Assembly: GCF_024707545.1 (NCBI RefSeq)
Contig: NZ_CP062229.1
Span: forward strand, 6,553,501-6,617,500
From: Mesorhizobium onobrychidis
GTDB lineage: Bacteria > Pseudomonadota > Alphaproteobacteria > Rhizobiales > Rhizobiaceae
Direction: 5' to 3'
Length of the DNA: 64,000 nucleotides
In this document: piece after piece, positions 28,596-37,443 of the stretch
How positions within the stretch are numbered: the stretch's first letter is position 1
How the letters are laid out: every line of letters begins with the position of its first letter
Program-made: the position numbers and the translations under genes
Notes under the pieces: model-generated
What the model was told of the DNA's origin: nothing
Databases searched by the model: none
Seen by the model: only the letters and a program-made list of their open reading frames with translations

Positions 28596-30170
28596 ATGAT
28601 GCAATCACTGAAGCGCAGCCCACATCCGTCCAAATCCAAATCTCGCCCCCTCCAGCGGGTATCATTTCGTTCTACACGAATATTTACCTTCATAGCAGTC
28701 CTCTGCGGCGGAATCGCAACCCTGGGGAGCACGGCGACGAGCGCAACTCTCCGCGTTGCACACGAACTTGGCTACGGTGGCCGCGAATCATTGGATCCAA
28801 TATCGCCAACGCGTTTCTTCCCGGCAATCCAGATGATTTACGATCCCCTCATCCAAACCGACGGAGTTGGCCAGCCAAATCCAGCTCTGGCTTTGTCGTG
28901 GTCGCATTCAGATGATCTGAGGGTTTGGACATTCAAGCTCAGAGACGGCGTGCGGTTTCACAATGGCGCATCGTTCGAGGCGCGAGATGTCGTCTATTCT
29001 CTGAAACGAGCCCTTAGTGCAAAGCTGGCGAGCCCAGTGAAGTCAGTATTGGGTATAATCGACCGCGTCGAGGCAGTGGATCCGCTGACTGTGCGAGCTG
29101 TTCTGCAGCAGCCGCATGCCGATTTTCCACGTCTTCTCATGGACTACCGTGTCAAAATTGTCTGGGCTGGAAACCACCCGGAGGACACCGACTCGCCGAA
29201 CAGCACCGGTGTTGGAACCGGGCCATTTAAGGTCGAGCAACTACAGCCCGGTGGAACGACCGTCCTGGCGGCCAATAGCGCTTACTGGGGCGGAGCCCCG
29301 GGGGTTGATCGCATTGAGCTCATTGGAATCGCCGACTCCGACACGCAGACTCAGGCATTGCTGGCAGGTCAGATCGATATGGCCACGGTCGCCGCCAAAT
29401 CTGCCGCACTTTTCGCGGACCGGGCCGGTTTCGTGGTTCAACGCATCCCAACGGGCGCGTGGAATCCGATCGTCATGCGGACCGACACGAAACCTTTCAC
29501 GGATGTCCGCGTTCGAAAAGCTTTGAAACTAATAGCTGACCGGCAAGCGATCATTGATACTGTCGCAGGCAGAGGAAACGGCGTTATTGCATGCGACAAT
29601 CCGCTTTGGCCTGGCGATCCGTACTATGATCCCAGTATAAAGTGCCCTGCCGACGTTGACGGCGCAAAGCAACTTCTAAGCGAGGCCGGTTTCAAAGATG
29701 GTCTGACCTTAGATTTATACACCTCAGACGTGAACCCCACGATGGTGCAGGTGGCTCAAGTCTACCAGGCCCAAGCGGCAAAGGCCGGAGTCACCGTGAA
29801 TATCAAGGTCGCGCCATCCAATGGCTATTGGACCACGGTTTGGCTGAAGCGGCCATTTCTGGTCGGGAATTGGGGGCAGCGACCAGCAGATCAGGTTCTA
29901 AATGAAGTGTTTCGATCTGGCGCAAAATGGAATGAGACTTTTTGGGCGACGCCGGAGTTCGACGCGCTGCTAGATAAGGCTCGCCGCACACCTGAGTTCG
30001 GTGAAAGACGAAAGCTATACCAGCAAGCTGCCCGTATGCTTACGGACGAAGGTGGTTCTATCATCCCCTTCTTCTTGGTCCAGGCGCGGATCGTCAGCGA
30101 AAAACTTGGTAACGTTCCCACAGTGCCGGACATCTCGTTCGAATGGAACCTCGTCACCAAGCGCGACTAG
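28596..30170 (+). CDS. ABC transporter substrate-binding protein, dipeptide/oligopeptide (family 5)
   Basis: 524 residues with an N-terminal signal (basic region then IFTFIAVLCGGIATLGSTAT, cleavage likely near ATSA). The mature part follows family 5: LRVAHELGYGGRESLDPISP, YDPLIQTDGVGQPNPALALS, WTFKLRDGVRFHNGASFEAR, DVVYSLKRAL. Binds peptides or similar-sized solutes in the periplasm. It heads the importer/C-P lyase run and replaces the usual PhnD phosphonate-binding protein. This suggests that the imported compound is larger than a simple alkylphosphonate. Confidence 0.92.
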   Translation: MMQSLKRSPHPSKSKSRPLQRVSFRSTRIFTFIAVLCGGIATLGSTATSATLRVAHELGYGGRESLDPISPTRFFPAIQMIYDPLIQTDGVGQPNPALALSWSHSDDLRVWTFKLRDGVRFHNGASFEARDVVYSLKRALSAKLASPVKSVLGIIDRVEAVDPLTVRAVLQQPHADFPRLLMDYRVKIVWAGNHPEDTDSPNSTGVGTGPFKVEQLQPGGTTVLAANSAYWGGAPGVDRIELIGIADSDTQTQALLAGQIDMATVAAKSAALFADRAGFVVQRIPTGAWNPIVMRTDTKPFTDVRVRKALKLIADRQAIIDTVAGRGNGVIACDNPLWPGDPYYDPSIKCPADVDGAKQLLSEAGFKDGLTLDLYTSDVNPTMVQVAQVYQAQAAKAGVTVNIKVAPSNGYWTTVWLKRPFLVGNWGQRPADQVLNEVFRSGAKWNETFWATPEFDALLDKARRTPEFGERRKLYQQAARMLTDEGGSIIPFFLVQARIVSEKLGNVPTVPDISFEWNLVTKRD

Positions 30171-30181
30171 GGAGCGACTAA

Positions 30182-31120
30182 ATGTTTGGCTCGTCGTTCC
30201 TCACGAGGGTGCTGTCAACCGTCGCCATCCTTGGTCTCTCCTTCATCGCTCTACAGCTGCTGCCGGGGGATGCCTGCACTGCCTTTCTCGGACAAGACGC
30301 TTTTGGCGACACCTTGGCGAAATGCCGCCTCGATCTTCAGTTGGACCGCCCGCTTCTTCTACGCTTCTTTGATTGGGTCTCCGATATGGCAGCGGGCCGC
30401 TTTGGGACATCGCTGACAACCGGCACCCCGGTTGCGGAGATCCTTGCGCCGCGTGTTCGCAATACATTTCTTCTTGGCGGAACAGCCGCATCAATCTCTG
30501 TCCCCCTATCGATAGGACTTGGTGTCCTCGCAGCCGTCTGGCGGGATTCAGTCTTCGATCTGCTGGTTTCATCGACTGTCCTCGTTGCGGTGGCTACGCC
30601 CGAATTCGTTATCGCGACCATTCTGATTTTCGTATTCGCCCTCGAACTCCAATGGCTCCCAGCCATCTCCGTTTTTCCGGCCGATGCTCCTATCACCGCC
30701 ATGTTGCCGAGCCTTGTTCTGCCGGCAGTCGTGCTATCGTTTCACATGTCGGCTCATATCATGCGTGTCACTCGAACCCGTATGATCGAGGCGCTCTCCA
30801 GCGATTTCATCTTGGCAACTCGATTGCGTGGCATTCGTCGGCTGAGGCTTTGCGTCGTGCACGCACTCCCGAGCGCGTTACCGCCGGTCCTAAGCATTTC
30901 GGCATTGAGCATAGCATCCTCGCTCGGTGGCGTCGTCGTCATCGAGCGAGTGTTCAACTATCCCGGGATTGGAACCCTCACGCTCCAGGCCATCTATGAC
31001 CGAGATATGCCGGTTTTGCAGGCAACTGTCCTTGTCTTCGTGTGCACATACGGGGCACTGACTTTTCTCGCTGACATCATTTCAAAGAGGATCGATCCTC
31101 GGATGGGAAAGTCGGCATGA
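30182..31120 (+). CDS. ABC transporter permease, DppB/OppB type
   Basis: 312 residues, about six helices (FLTRVLSTVAILGLSFIALQ at the start, LLVSSTVLVAVATPEFVIAT, ALSIASSLGGVVVIERVF). The characteristic GDACTAFLGQDAF loop lies after helix 1. The EAA-like loop LATRLRGIRRLRLCVVHALP contacts the ATPase. It overlaps the next permease by ATGA, which shows a coupled operon. Confidence 0.92.
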   Translation: MFGSSFLTRVLSTVAILGLSFIALQLLPGDACTAFLGQDAFGDTLAKCRLDLQLDRPLLLRFFDWVSDMAAGRFGTSLTTGTPVAEILAPRVRNTFLLGGTAASISVPLSIGLGVLAAVWRDSVFDLLVSSTVLVAVATPEFVIATILIFVFALELQWLPAISVFPADAPITAMLPSLVLPAVVLSFHMSAHIMRVTRTRMIEALSSDFILATRLRGIRRLRLCVVHALPSALPPVLSISALSIASSLGGVVVIERVFNYPGIGTLTLQAIYDRDMPVLQATVLVFVCTYGALTFLADIISKRIDPRMGKSA

Positions 31121-32007
31121 GCTCGTCGACCCCAACACAACTCGCATTTAGCGGAACCACCTCTATTCTGGGACAGATCCTCTCGCGGCCATCGGGAATG
31201 GTTGGCGCCGGGCTGACGATCGTGCATCTGACCCTCGCAGTCTTCGGCGGGTTGCTTATTCCGCACGATCCGCTTGAACAACTGTCGAATACGATCCTGC
31301 TGCCGCCTTCGCTCGCGCACTTCCTCGGAACCGATGGTCTCGGACGAGATGTATTCTCACGTACGATCGTTGGTGGGCAATCGGCGCTGCTCGTTACCGG
31401 CGTCGCAACTTTGCTTGCCGTGACATGGGGCGCCATGGTGGGTGTTTTGTCCGCCTATAAGGGTGGGACGGTCGACGAAGTGATCCAGCGCCTCGTCGAG
31501 GTGATCGGGGCCTTTCCTTATCTCCTTGCCCTGCTCCTCCTCGCTGGAATAGCGAACTTTGGGGTGTTCGCGCTCATACCTGCGCTGGCGATATTCTACG
31601 GCAATGGCGCTGTTCTCGTTGCGCGATCGGCGACGAGAGCTGTAGCGACGGCTGATTTCGTTGCTGCCGCACGGGCCAGAGGCGAGACATCCATAAGGAT
31701 TCTCCTCAGCGAGATCCTACCCAACATCGTCGATGTCATAGCGGTCGATGGAGCCATACGTTGGTCCTCGATGCTTCTGGGTTTCAGTTCATTATCATTT
31801 CTTGGCTTTGGCGTCGCGCCGCCATCACCCGATTGGGGGCTTATGATTTCCGACGCGCGCAACGTCCTGAGCGTCGCCCCATGGGCTATCTTAAGTCCTT
31901 GCGTCGCCCTAGCGAGTCTCATCGTTGGCTTGAATCTTCTCGCAGACGCTAGTGCCAAGGCGATCGGAGTCGATCGAGCTCTCCAAATCTCGTCGCAGGA
32001 GCAATAA
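31117..32007 (+). CDS. ABC transporter permease, DppC/OppC type
   Basis: 296 residues. DppC hallmarks: HFLGTDGLGRDVFSRTIVGG after the first helix, then helices at LLVTGVATLLAVTWGAMVGV and YLLALLLLAGIANFGVFALI. The EAA loop AARARGETSIRILLSEILPN and SFLGFGVAPPSPDWGLMISD follow. It pairs with the preceding DppB-like permease. The stop is directly followed by the ATPase ATG. Confidence 0.93.
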   Translation: MSSSTPTQLAFSGTTSILGQILSRPSGMVGAGLTIVHLTLAVFGGLLIPHDPLEQLSNTILLPPSLAHFLGTDGLGRDVFSRTIVGGQSALLVTGVATLLAVTWGAMVGVLSAYKGGTVDEVIQRLVEVIGAFPYLLALLLLAGIANFGVFALIPALAIFYGNGAVLVARSATRAVATADFVAAARARGETSIRILLSEILPNIVDVIAVDGAIRWSSMLLGFSSLSFLGFGVAPPSPDWGLMISDARNVLSVAPWAILSPCVALASLIVGLNLLADASAKAIGVDRALQISSQEQ

Positions 32008-33882
32008 ATGAGCGGAAACGCACATCCACACTCGTCTCGGCGGCGAGTCTTGGAGGTTCGGGATCTGACGATCTCCTGCGCCGACGGTCGAGGGCGCCCG
32101 GTAGTGGACCGAACGGCATTACGTCTATTCCCAGGAGACGTACTAGGAATTGTCGGTGAGTCGGGTAGCGGCAAGAGCACGCTTGCGCTAGCCATGTGCG
32201 GCGCCATTAAAGCCGGACTTGTGGCTCGATCGGGGAGCGTACGGATCGACGAGCTTGACCTCCTGAGAGCCTCCGCGCGTCAGCTGAATGACGTTCGACG
32301 CCGGGAAATCTCTTACGTTCCGCAGAACGCAGGTCTTGCGCTAACGCCGACGCGCTCCATTGGCGCGCTGATCCGAGAAGTCTTGAGGTTCAGAATCCGG
32401 GGTGATGTTCGACGTCTAAACGCAATCGCACAATCCCTTCTCAACTCTCTCGGTCTTGATGGCGAAGCGGTAATTTCGCGGCACCCACACGAGCTCTCCG
32501 GCGGTCAGCAGCAGCGCAGCGCCCTTGCTCTCGCGCTCGCCGCAAAGCCGCGAATTCTAATTCTGGACGAGCCGACCGCTGGCGTCGACGCGAGCGCCCA
32601 AGAGGCGATTCTTCATCTCCTGCGGAACTTCGCGACGAAGGAAGGCGTAGCGATCGTCTGCATTACACATGATCTCCGCGTTGCCGCCAGCTTATGCACA
32701 CGTCTCGCGGTGATGTACGCGGGACGTATTGTTGAAGACGGGCGATCCTCGTCGCTGCTTGCAAGTCCCAAGCATCCCTATACCCGAGCTCTTTTGGCGG
32801 CTCTCCCGCGGATGGACGAAAGAGTTCTCCCTGAGGTCATAGAGGGGCAGGCGCCTAGCACGAACGAGAGGATCTCTGGTTGCGCATTCGCAGAGCGCTG
32901 TGTGAGGGCAACCGCCGAGTGTCGCAACGCCGAGCCGGCACAAGCGACGTTCCTCGAAGGGTCGCTTCTTTGCCATCACCCTTGGGGGCGGCACCTTCAG
33001 AAACCGAAATCCGCGGCGCGAGCAGAGCAGAGAGTTGAGATCCCATGCTCTCCGCTCCTGACGATCTCACAGGTCTGCGTCGACATTCGCTCTGGCCGGC
33101 CAATTGGCGATCGCGCTTATCGAGCGAGCAAGCGAGGGTCTAAGCGGCTGCTGGATTCGGTCGATCTGTCGGTCAATCGCGGCGAGACCTTGGGCATTGT
33201 TGGAGAGTCGGGTTCAGGAAAATCCACGCTCCTCAAAGTTATGGCCGGTGTGATTGCGCCTTCGGTAGGCGAACTTCGGATCGATGACAGGCTTTGCCCT
33301 GACCGCGCACTCGAACTCCGCCGCCGGGTGCAGCTCGTGTGGCAGAACGCGGCAGCAGCATTGAACCCCCGCCAGACTGTGCTGCAGGCGATCAGCGCGC
33401 CGCTGAGACTATACTTTCGAATGAATGGCGAGCAGTGCCGGCGAAAGTCCATCGAACTTCTCGAGCTCGTTCGTTTGCCGTCGGATTATCTAGATCGGCT
33501 GCCGCTACATCTATCCGGCGGCGAAGCCCAACGAGTCGCCATTGCGCGAGCATGCGCTGCAGGCCCCGACCTACTACTTTGCGACGAAATCACGTCCGCG
33601 CTCGATGTCTCAGTTCAAGCAGCTGTCCTCAAGCTAATTGATGATGTCCGCTCTGAAACCGGTTGTGCCATCGTCTTCGTGTCGCACGATATGGCCGTTA
33701 TACGCTCGATTGCGGATCGGGTTGCCGTCATCAAAGATGGTGTTATTTGCGAGATCGGTCGTTCGGAAGATTTGTTCGAGCGACCGCAGCATCCATACAG
33801 CAAAACGCTCATCCCAGTCGCCCGTCTGATGCCGTGGTCCGAAACCACCGATAATGGACGTGAGCGGTTATCTGCATCGTGA
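32008..33882 (+). CDS. ABC transporter ATPase, fused DppD-DppF type
   Basis: 624 residues with two nucleotide-binding domains. NBD1: Walker A GESGSGKSTLALAM, signature LSGGQQQRSALALAL, Walker B ILILDEPTAGVDASAQEAIL; followed by the oligopeptide-type Cys region CAFAERCVRATAECRNAEPA. NBD2: Walker A GESGSGKSTLLKVM, signature LSGGEAQRVAIARAC, Walker B LLLCDEITSALDVSVQAAV. Both sites look active. The single-chain form suits a transporter with only two permeases. It begins at the base after the DppC stop. Confidence 0.93.
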   Translation: MSGNAHPHSSRRRVLEVRDLTISCADGRGRPVVDRTALRLFPGDVLGIVGESGSGKSTLALAMCGAIKAGLVARSGSVRIDELDLLRASARQLNDVRRREISYVPQNAGLALTPTRSIGALIREVLRFRIRGDVRRLNAIAQSLLNSLGLDGEAVISRHPHELSGGQQQRSALALALAAKPRILILDEPTAGVDASAQEAILHLLRNFATKEGVAIVCITHDLRVAASLCTRLAVMYAGRIVEDGRSSSLLASPKHPYTRALLAALPRMDERVLPEVIEGQAPSTNERISGCAFAERCVRATAECRNAEPAQATFLEGSLLCHHPWGRHLQKPKSAARAEQRVEIPCSPLLTISQVCVDIRSGRPIGDRAYRASKRGSKRLLDSVDLSVNRGETLGIVGESGSGKSTLLKVMAGVIAPSVGELRIDDRLCPDRALELRRRVQLVWQNAAAALNPRQTVLQAISAPLRLYFRMNGEQCRRKSIELLELVRLPSDYLDRLPLHLSGGEAQRVAIARACAAGPDLLLCDEITSALDVSVQAAVLKLIDDVRSETGCAIVFVSHDMAVIRSIADRVAVIKDGVICEIGRSEDLFERPQHPYSKTLIPVARLMPWSETTDNGRERLSAS

Positions 33883-33892
33883 AAGAAGTCTT

Positions 33893-35143
33893 ATGGCGAA
33901 AAAGAATAAAGTCATCTTTGTACTTATCGATGCCCTCGGCGCGAACTATTTTTTGGAACATAGAGAACGCATGCCCTATCTGGCGGCTCTTGCGGATAGC
34001 AATCTTTTTGCGGAGCGGGTTCAGCCCGCCACCCCCGGGACGTCCAGGCCAGGAAGAGCGACGATTCTTACCGGGGTGGATACTTCCATCCATGGAGTTT
34101 ATGGCAACTCTATTCTGGATGGTGACTTTTTTCGTCCAGCAACCGAAAACGATGTTCAGGCTACGACCGTCGCTCAAGCGGCGCTCGAAGCCGGCCTTGA
34201 TGTTGTGGGCCTCGGCTTCGGTCTGCTGAGACCTGAGGATACCACTGTACAGATCGACCCTTGGTGGGAACATCTGCAATACAAGGGGCCGTCGAACATC
34301 AAAATCCCGTCCCGCCGCGAAAATGCAAATGTGGCACCGGTGCGCCGAGACCCAAAACGGCGGCTTTCCCCATTCCTGAATGCTCCGCTCACCGCTGGGT
34401 CGAGCCAATCGGCGGATGTCAGGCTACATCCTCACATGATCGGCCTAGCGAGCGATCAGTTGATGCTTCGGCTCGCCGGCGACTTGGCCTGCGGTGATCA
34501 ACCGCCAGATCTCATCCTAACCGAATTCTCAATCACAGACGTAATCCAACATCATCACGGCTTCGATTCTGCTGCGACAAACTGGGCATATCAGACCGCT
34601 GACATGGCGGTGGGACTCTTAATGCACCGCTTGTCGAAGGCTGGTCGATTGAATGACTACGTCGTGATTATTGCGAGCGATCACGGGCAGGCTCCGATTC
34701 ACACGGCGATTTATCCCGAGCTTGTCGTGCCACACGATAGTTGGACGAGCGAGGGCGCTTCTCTCAATGTTGTTGTGACAGATGTCAACGAGGCGCTGAT
34801 CATAGCCGATCGGCTGTCTCGCCTGGGTGTGGCTCCTCTCGATGGGATGCATTTGCCCGCCGCCGTCCGCGCCAAGGGGCTTATAACGTTCGTAGCCCCC
34901 ACGGGCTACGCGTTCGAACGGCGCCCCGACAAATCGGCGATGACGGAGACGACCGGTTCGCCTTCGATTGTCTCCACACATGGTCTCAGTCCCGGACATC
35001 CGGGTGATGATGCAATCGCAATCGTGGCCGGCGCCGGAGCTCGCGGATGCATCGCCTCGGGAGACCTGACGCAGGTTGCTCCGACTATCGCACAGGCCCT
35101 CGGCCTCGATTTGCCCAGCGCGCACGGCCTGGCCTGGATATAA
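33893..35143 (+). CDS. Alkaline phosphatase superfamily esterase (phosphodiesterase/phosphonate-ester type)
   Basis: 416 residues from ATG 33893 (AAAGAAG upstream; a start at 33854 would overlap the ATPase). Metal and nucleophile motifs of the NPP/sulfatase superfamily are present: IDALGANYF (Asp13), TSRPGRATILTG with a Ser51-x-Pro-x-Arg nucleophile motif, TDVIQHHHG (Asp and His), IIASDHGQ (Asp-His) and STHGLSPGH (His). No signal peptide, so it acts in the cytoplasm. Lying between the importer and phnM, it probably releases a free phosphonate from an ester or amide, or hydrolyses a phosphodiester. Related enzymes include PhnA and phosphonate monoester hydrolases; a phosphopentomutase-like role is unlikely. 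Confidence 0.8.
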   Translation: MAKKNKVIFVLIDALGANYFLEHRERMPYLAALADSNLFAERVQPATPGTSRPGRATILTGVDTSIHGVYGNSILDGDFFRPATENDVQATTVAQAALEAGLDVVGLGFGLLRPEDTTVQIDPWWEHLQYKGPSNIKIPSRRENANVAPVRRDPKRRLSPFLNAPLTAGSSQSADVRLHPHMIGLASDQLMLRLAGDLACGDQPPDLILTEFSITDVIQHHHGFDSAATNWAYQTADMAVGLLMHRLSKAGRLNDYVVIIASDHGQAPIHTAIYPELVVPHDSWTSEGASLNVVVTDVNEALIIADRLSRLGVAPLDGMHLPAAVRAKGLITFVAPTGYAFERRPDKSAMTETTGSPSIVSTHGLSPGHPGDDAIAIVAGAGARGCIASGDLTQVAPTIAQALGLDLPSAHGLAWI

Positions 35144-35159
35144 AAACAGAGAAAAGGTG

Positions 35160-36344
35160 ATGTTTCCCATGCTTATGGAGAGGGTGCAACCAGCGGCAAG
35201 TCAGTCGAACCATTTGTACAATGCCCGAATCGTCTCGAACGGAGAAGTACTTACTGGATCTTGCTATGTCGAAAATGGTCTTATTGCCGCAGTAACAAAC
35301 GACAATCAATCGTCTATCGGCGGTGTCGATCTTGGCGGCGATTACTTGCTGCCCGGATTCGTCGACCTTCATACGGACAATCTCGAGAATCATTTCTATC
35401 CACGGCCCAATGTACAATGGCCATCTGCGGTCGGAGCTGCGATGGCGCATGATTGGCAAATGATCGGCGCCGGGGTTACAACGGTCCTCGACGCGCTTTC
35501 TCTTGGTGACTATGACAGCGGTGGCTCGCGCAGCTCCATGCTGCGGTCGGCGATCGAAGCTTTGTCTGAAGCCAAGCAACGCGGGATATTGCGGGCCGAC
35601 CATTTCTTCCATTTTCGGTGTGAAGTCTCAGACCGGACGTTGATGGAGATCGTGGAGCCTTATCTCGGTCATGAGAGTCTAAAGCTACTCAGCGTAATGG
35701 ATCACACGCCCGGCCAGAGACAATGGCGCGATCTCGCTATTTATCGAGACTTCCGCCGGAAGAAGAAGGGGCTGGTCTGGACGGACGCCGAGTTCGAACT
35801 CCACATTTCTGAGAGCCGACAGGCGCAGGTGACATATGTTCCGTCGTTCCGCAGGCAGATCGCATCTGTCAGCGGCGAGCGGAAGATCCCGCTGGCGAGC
35901 CACGACGATACGACCACCGCGGATGTCGACGAGTCGTATGCTGAAGGGGTCACACTCTGTGAGTTCCCGACGACCGTCGCGGCGGCGCGACGAGCGCGCG
36001 GCCTCGGGATGCAGATCGTGATGGGATCTCCGAATATTGTGCTCGGCGGATCCCATTCCGGCAACGTCAGCGCGAAAGCCCTGCTCGCCGAAGGTTTGCT
36101 CGATATTCTAACTTCGGACTACGTACCCTCGAGCCTACTCCAATCGGTTTTCGCGCTGGCCGATCAAGGAGTGGCTTTATCGGACGCGGTTGCGATGGTC
36201 ACGAACAACCCCGCTCGGGCGATCGGTCTAACCGATCGAGGACGCATCGAGCCGGGTCTACGTGCAGACCTCCTTCAAGTCGCGATTTTTGATGGAACAC
36301 CGGCGATCCGGGGCATTTGGGTCGAAGGGATTCGGGTTCTATGA
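35160..36344 (+). CDS. phnM: C-P lyase pathway triphosphate hydrolase PhnM
   Basis: 394 residues from ATG 35160 (AAGGTG just upstream; ATG 35169 is an alternative). Amidohydrolase-fold enzyme that removes pyrophosphate from the ribose 1-(alkylphosphonate) 5-triphosphate intermediate. Seen: LPGFVDLHTDNLENHFYPRP (metal-binding HxD), LSVMDHTPGQRQWRDLAIY, IPLASHDDTTTADVDESYAE and ILTSDYVPSSLLQSVFALAD, all close to PhnM. It overlaps phnG by ATGA. Confidence 0.95.
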   Translation: MFPMLMERVQPAASQSNHLYNARIVSNGEVLTGSCYVENGLIAAVTNDNQSSIGGVDLGGDYLLPGFVDLHTDNLENHFYPRPNVQWPSAVGAAMAHDWQMIGAGVTTVLDALSLGDYDSGGSRSSMLRSAIEALSEAKQRGILRADHFFHFRCEVSDRTLMEIVEPYLGHESLKLLSVMDHTPGQRQWRDLAIYRDFRRKKKGLVWTDAEFELHISESRQAQVTYVPSFRRQIASVSGERKIPLASHDDTTTADVDESYAEGVTLCEFPTTVAAARRARGLGMQIVMGSPNIVLGGSHSGNVSAKALLAEGLLDILTSDYVPSSLLQSVFALADQGVALSDAVAMVTNNPARAIGLTDRGRIEPGLRADLLQVAIFDGTPAIRGIWVEGIRVL

Positions 36345-36838
36345 ATACTGATCGAGCTTTTCCTGAGCGGAAAGAGCACATAGTCGAAACATCTTCGCGG
36401 GAGCGCCAACGCTGGATGGGAATCCTCGCATGCGCTTCGCGTGAGGCTCTTGAAGAGGCCGCCGAAAATATTGGCAATCGTCCGCCCATCGAATGGCTCC
36501 GAAGGCCGCACATAGGTCTTGTACTGGTCCGGGGGCGGTTAGGCGGCACTGGAAATCCGTTTAATCTGGGCGAAATGACTGTGACCCGGTGTGCACTTCG
36601 GCTTGCATGCGGCACAGTAGGGCTCGCCTACGTGCAAGGCCGTGACCGCCGGCACGCCGAGCTGGCCGCGATCATGGATGCGCTGCTCCAAAAGCCAGAA
36701 AAGTACGACGCGGTTATGTTGAGCGTTATTCAGCCGCTGCTGGCGAAGCAAATCGAGCGGCGCACTCTGGCTAGCCGCAAAGCGGCTTCCACCAGAGTGG
36801 ACTTTTTCACCATGGTTCGCGGGGAGAATCCGGCATGA
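36341..36838 (+). CDS. phnG: C-P lyase subunit PhnG
   Basis: 165 residues from ATG 36341, coupled to phnM (ATGA). Core: RQRWMGILACASREALEEAA, PHIGLVLVRGRLGGTGNPFN, LGEMTVTRCALRL and the AYVQGRDRRHAELAAIMDAL block, diagnostic of PhnG. Part of the PhnGHIJ core complex that first transfers the phosphonate onto ATP ribose. It overlaps phnH by 4 bases. Confidence 0.95.
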   Translation: MNTDRAFPERKEHIVETSSRERQRWMGILACASREALEEAAENIGNRPPIEWLRRPHIGLVLVRGRLGGTGNPFNLGEMTVTRCALRLACGTVGLAYVQGRDRRHAELAAIMDALLQKPEKYDAVMLSVIQPLLAKQIERRTLASRKAASTRVDFFTMVRGENPA

Positions 36839-37443
36839 TCATCACTCCAACGATGGTCGCCTTGCAACCCGGTTTTGATGATCCTGTCTTCGATAGTCAG
36901 GGAGTGTTTCGCAGTGTCATGTTTGCGACTGCCTACCCCGGGCGGATCCAAACCTTGGAGTCCCCATCCACAGCGCCAACGCCGCTTTCTCGCGCGGCGG
37001 CCGCACTGTGCTTGACCCTGGCGGATATCGACACACCGCTGTGGCTCGATGAGGCGACGGCCTCGAGTGAGGTGATCGCATACCTCCACTTCCATTGTGG
37101 CGCACGCATTCTTCGAGAACCGGGAGTTGCGGTCCGCTTTGCCGTTCTTTCGGATCTTGGAGCCATGCCTCCGCTATCCTTCTTTCATCCTGGTGACGAC
37201 GCATATCCGGATCGCTCGACCACGTTGGTGGTCGAGGTGCAATCGCTCACCGAAGGACCGAAACGTCGCTGGACGGGGCCGGGAATTAGGGGAACGCTTG
37301 AAATAGGAATAGCCGGGATGCCGGAGAGCTTTTGGTCCGATTGGGATCTCAATCGAGAACTCTACCCCCGTGGTGTCGACGTCGTTTTCACATGTGACCG
37401 TTCGGTTCTCGGTCTCCCGCGCACGATCAAGGTGGAGAGCTGA
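36835..37443 (+). CDS. phnH: C-P lyase subunit PhnH
   Basis: 202 residues. VALQPGFDDPVFDSQGVFRS followed by MFATAYPGRIQTL is the PhnH start; ALCLTLADIDTPLWLDE, SFFHPGDDAYPDRSTTLVVE and GPGIRGTLEIGIAG follow. Structural subunit of the core complex. It overlaps phnG (ATGA) and its stop abuts the phnI start. Confidence 0.95.
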   Translation: MIITPTMVALQPGFDDPVFDSQGVFRSVMFATAYPGRIQTLESPSTAPTPLSRAAAALCLTLADIDTPLWLDEATASSEVIAYLHFHCGARILREPGVAVRFAVLSDLGAMPPLSFFHPGDDAYPDRSTTLVVEVQSLTEGPKRRWTGPGIRGTLEIGIAGMPESFWSDWDLNRELYPRGVDVVFTCDRSVLGLPRTIKVES

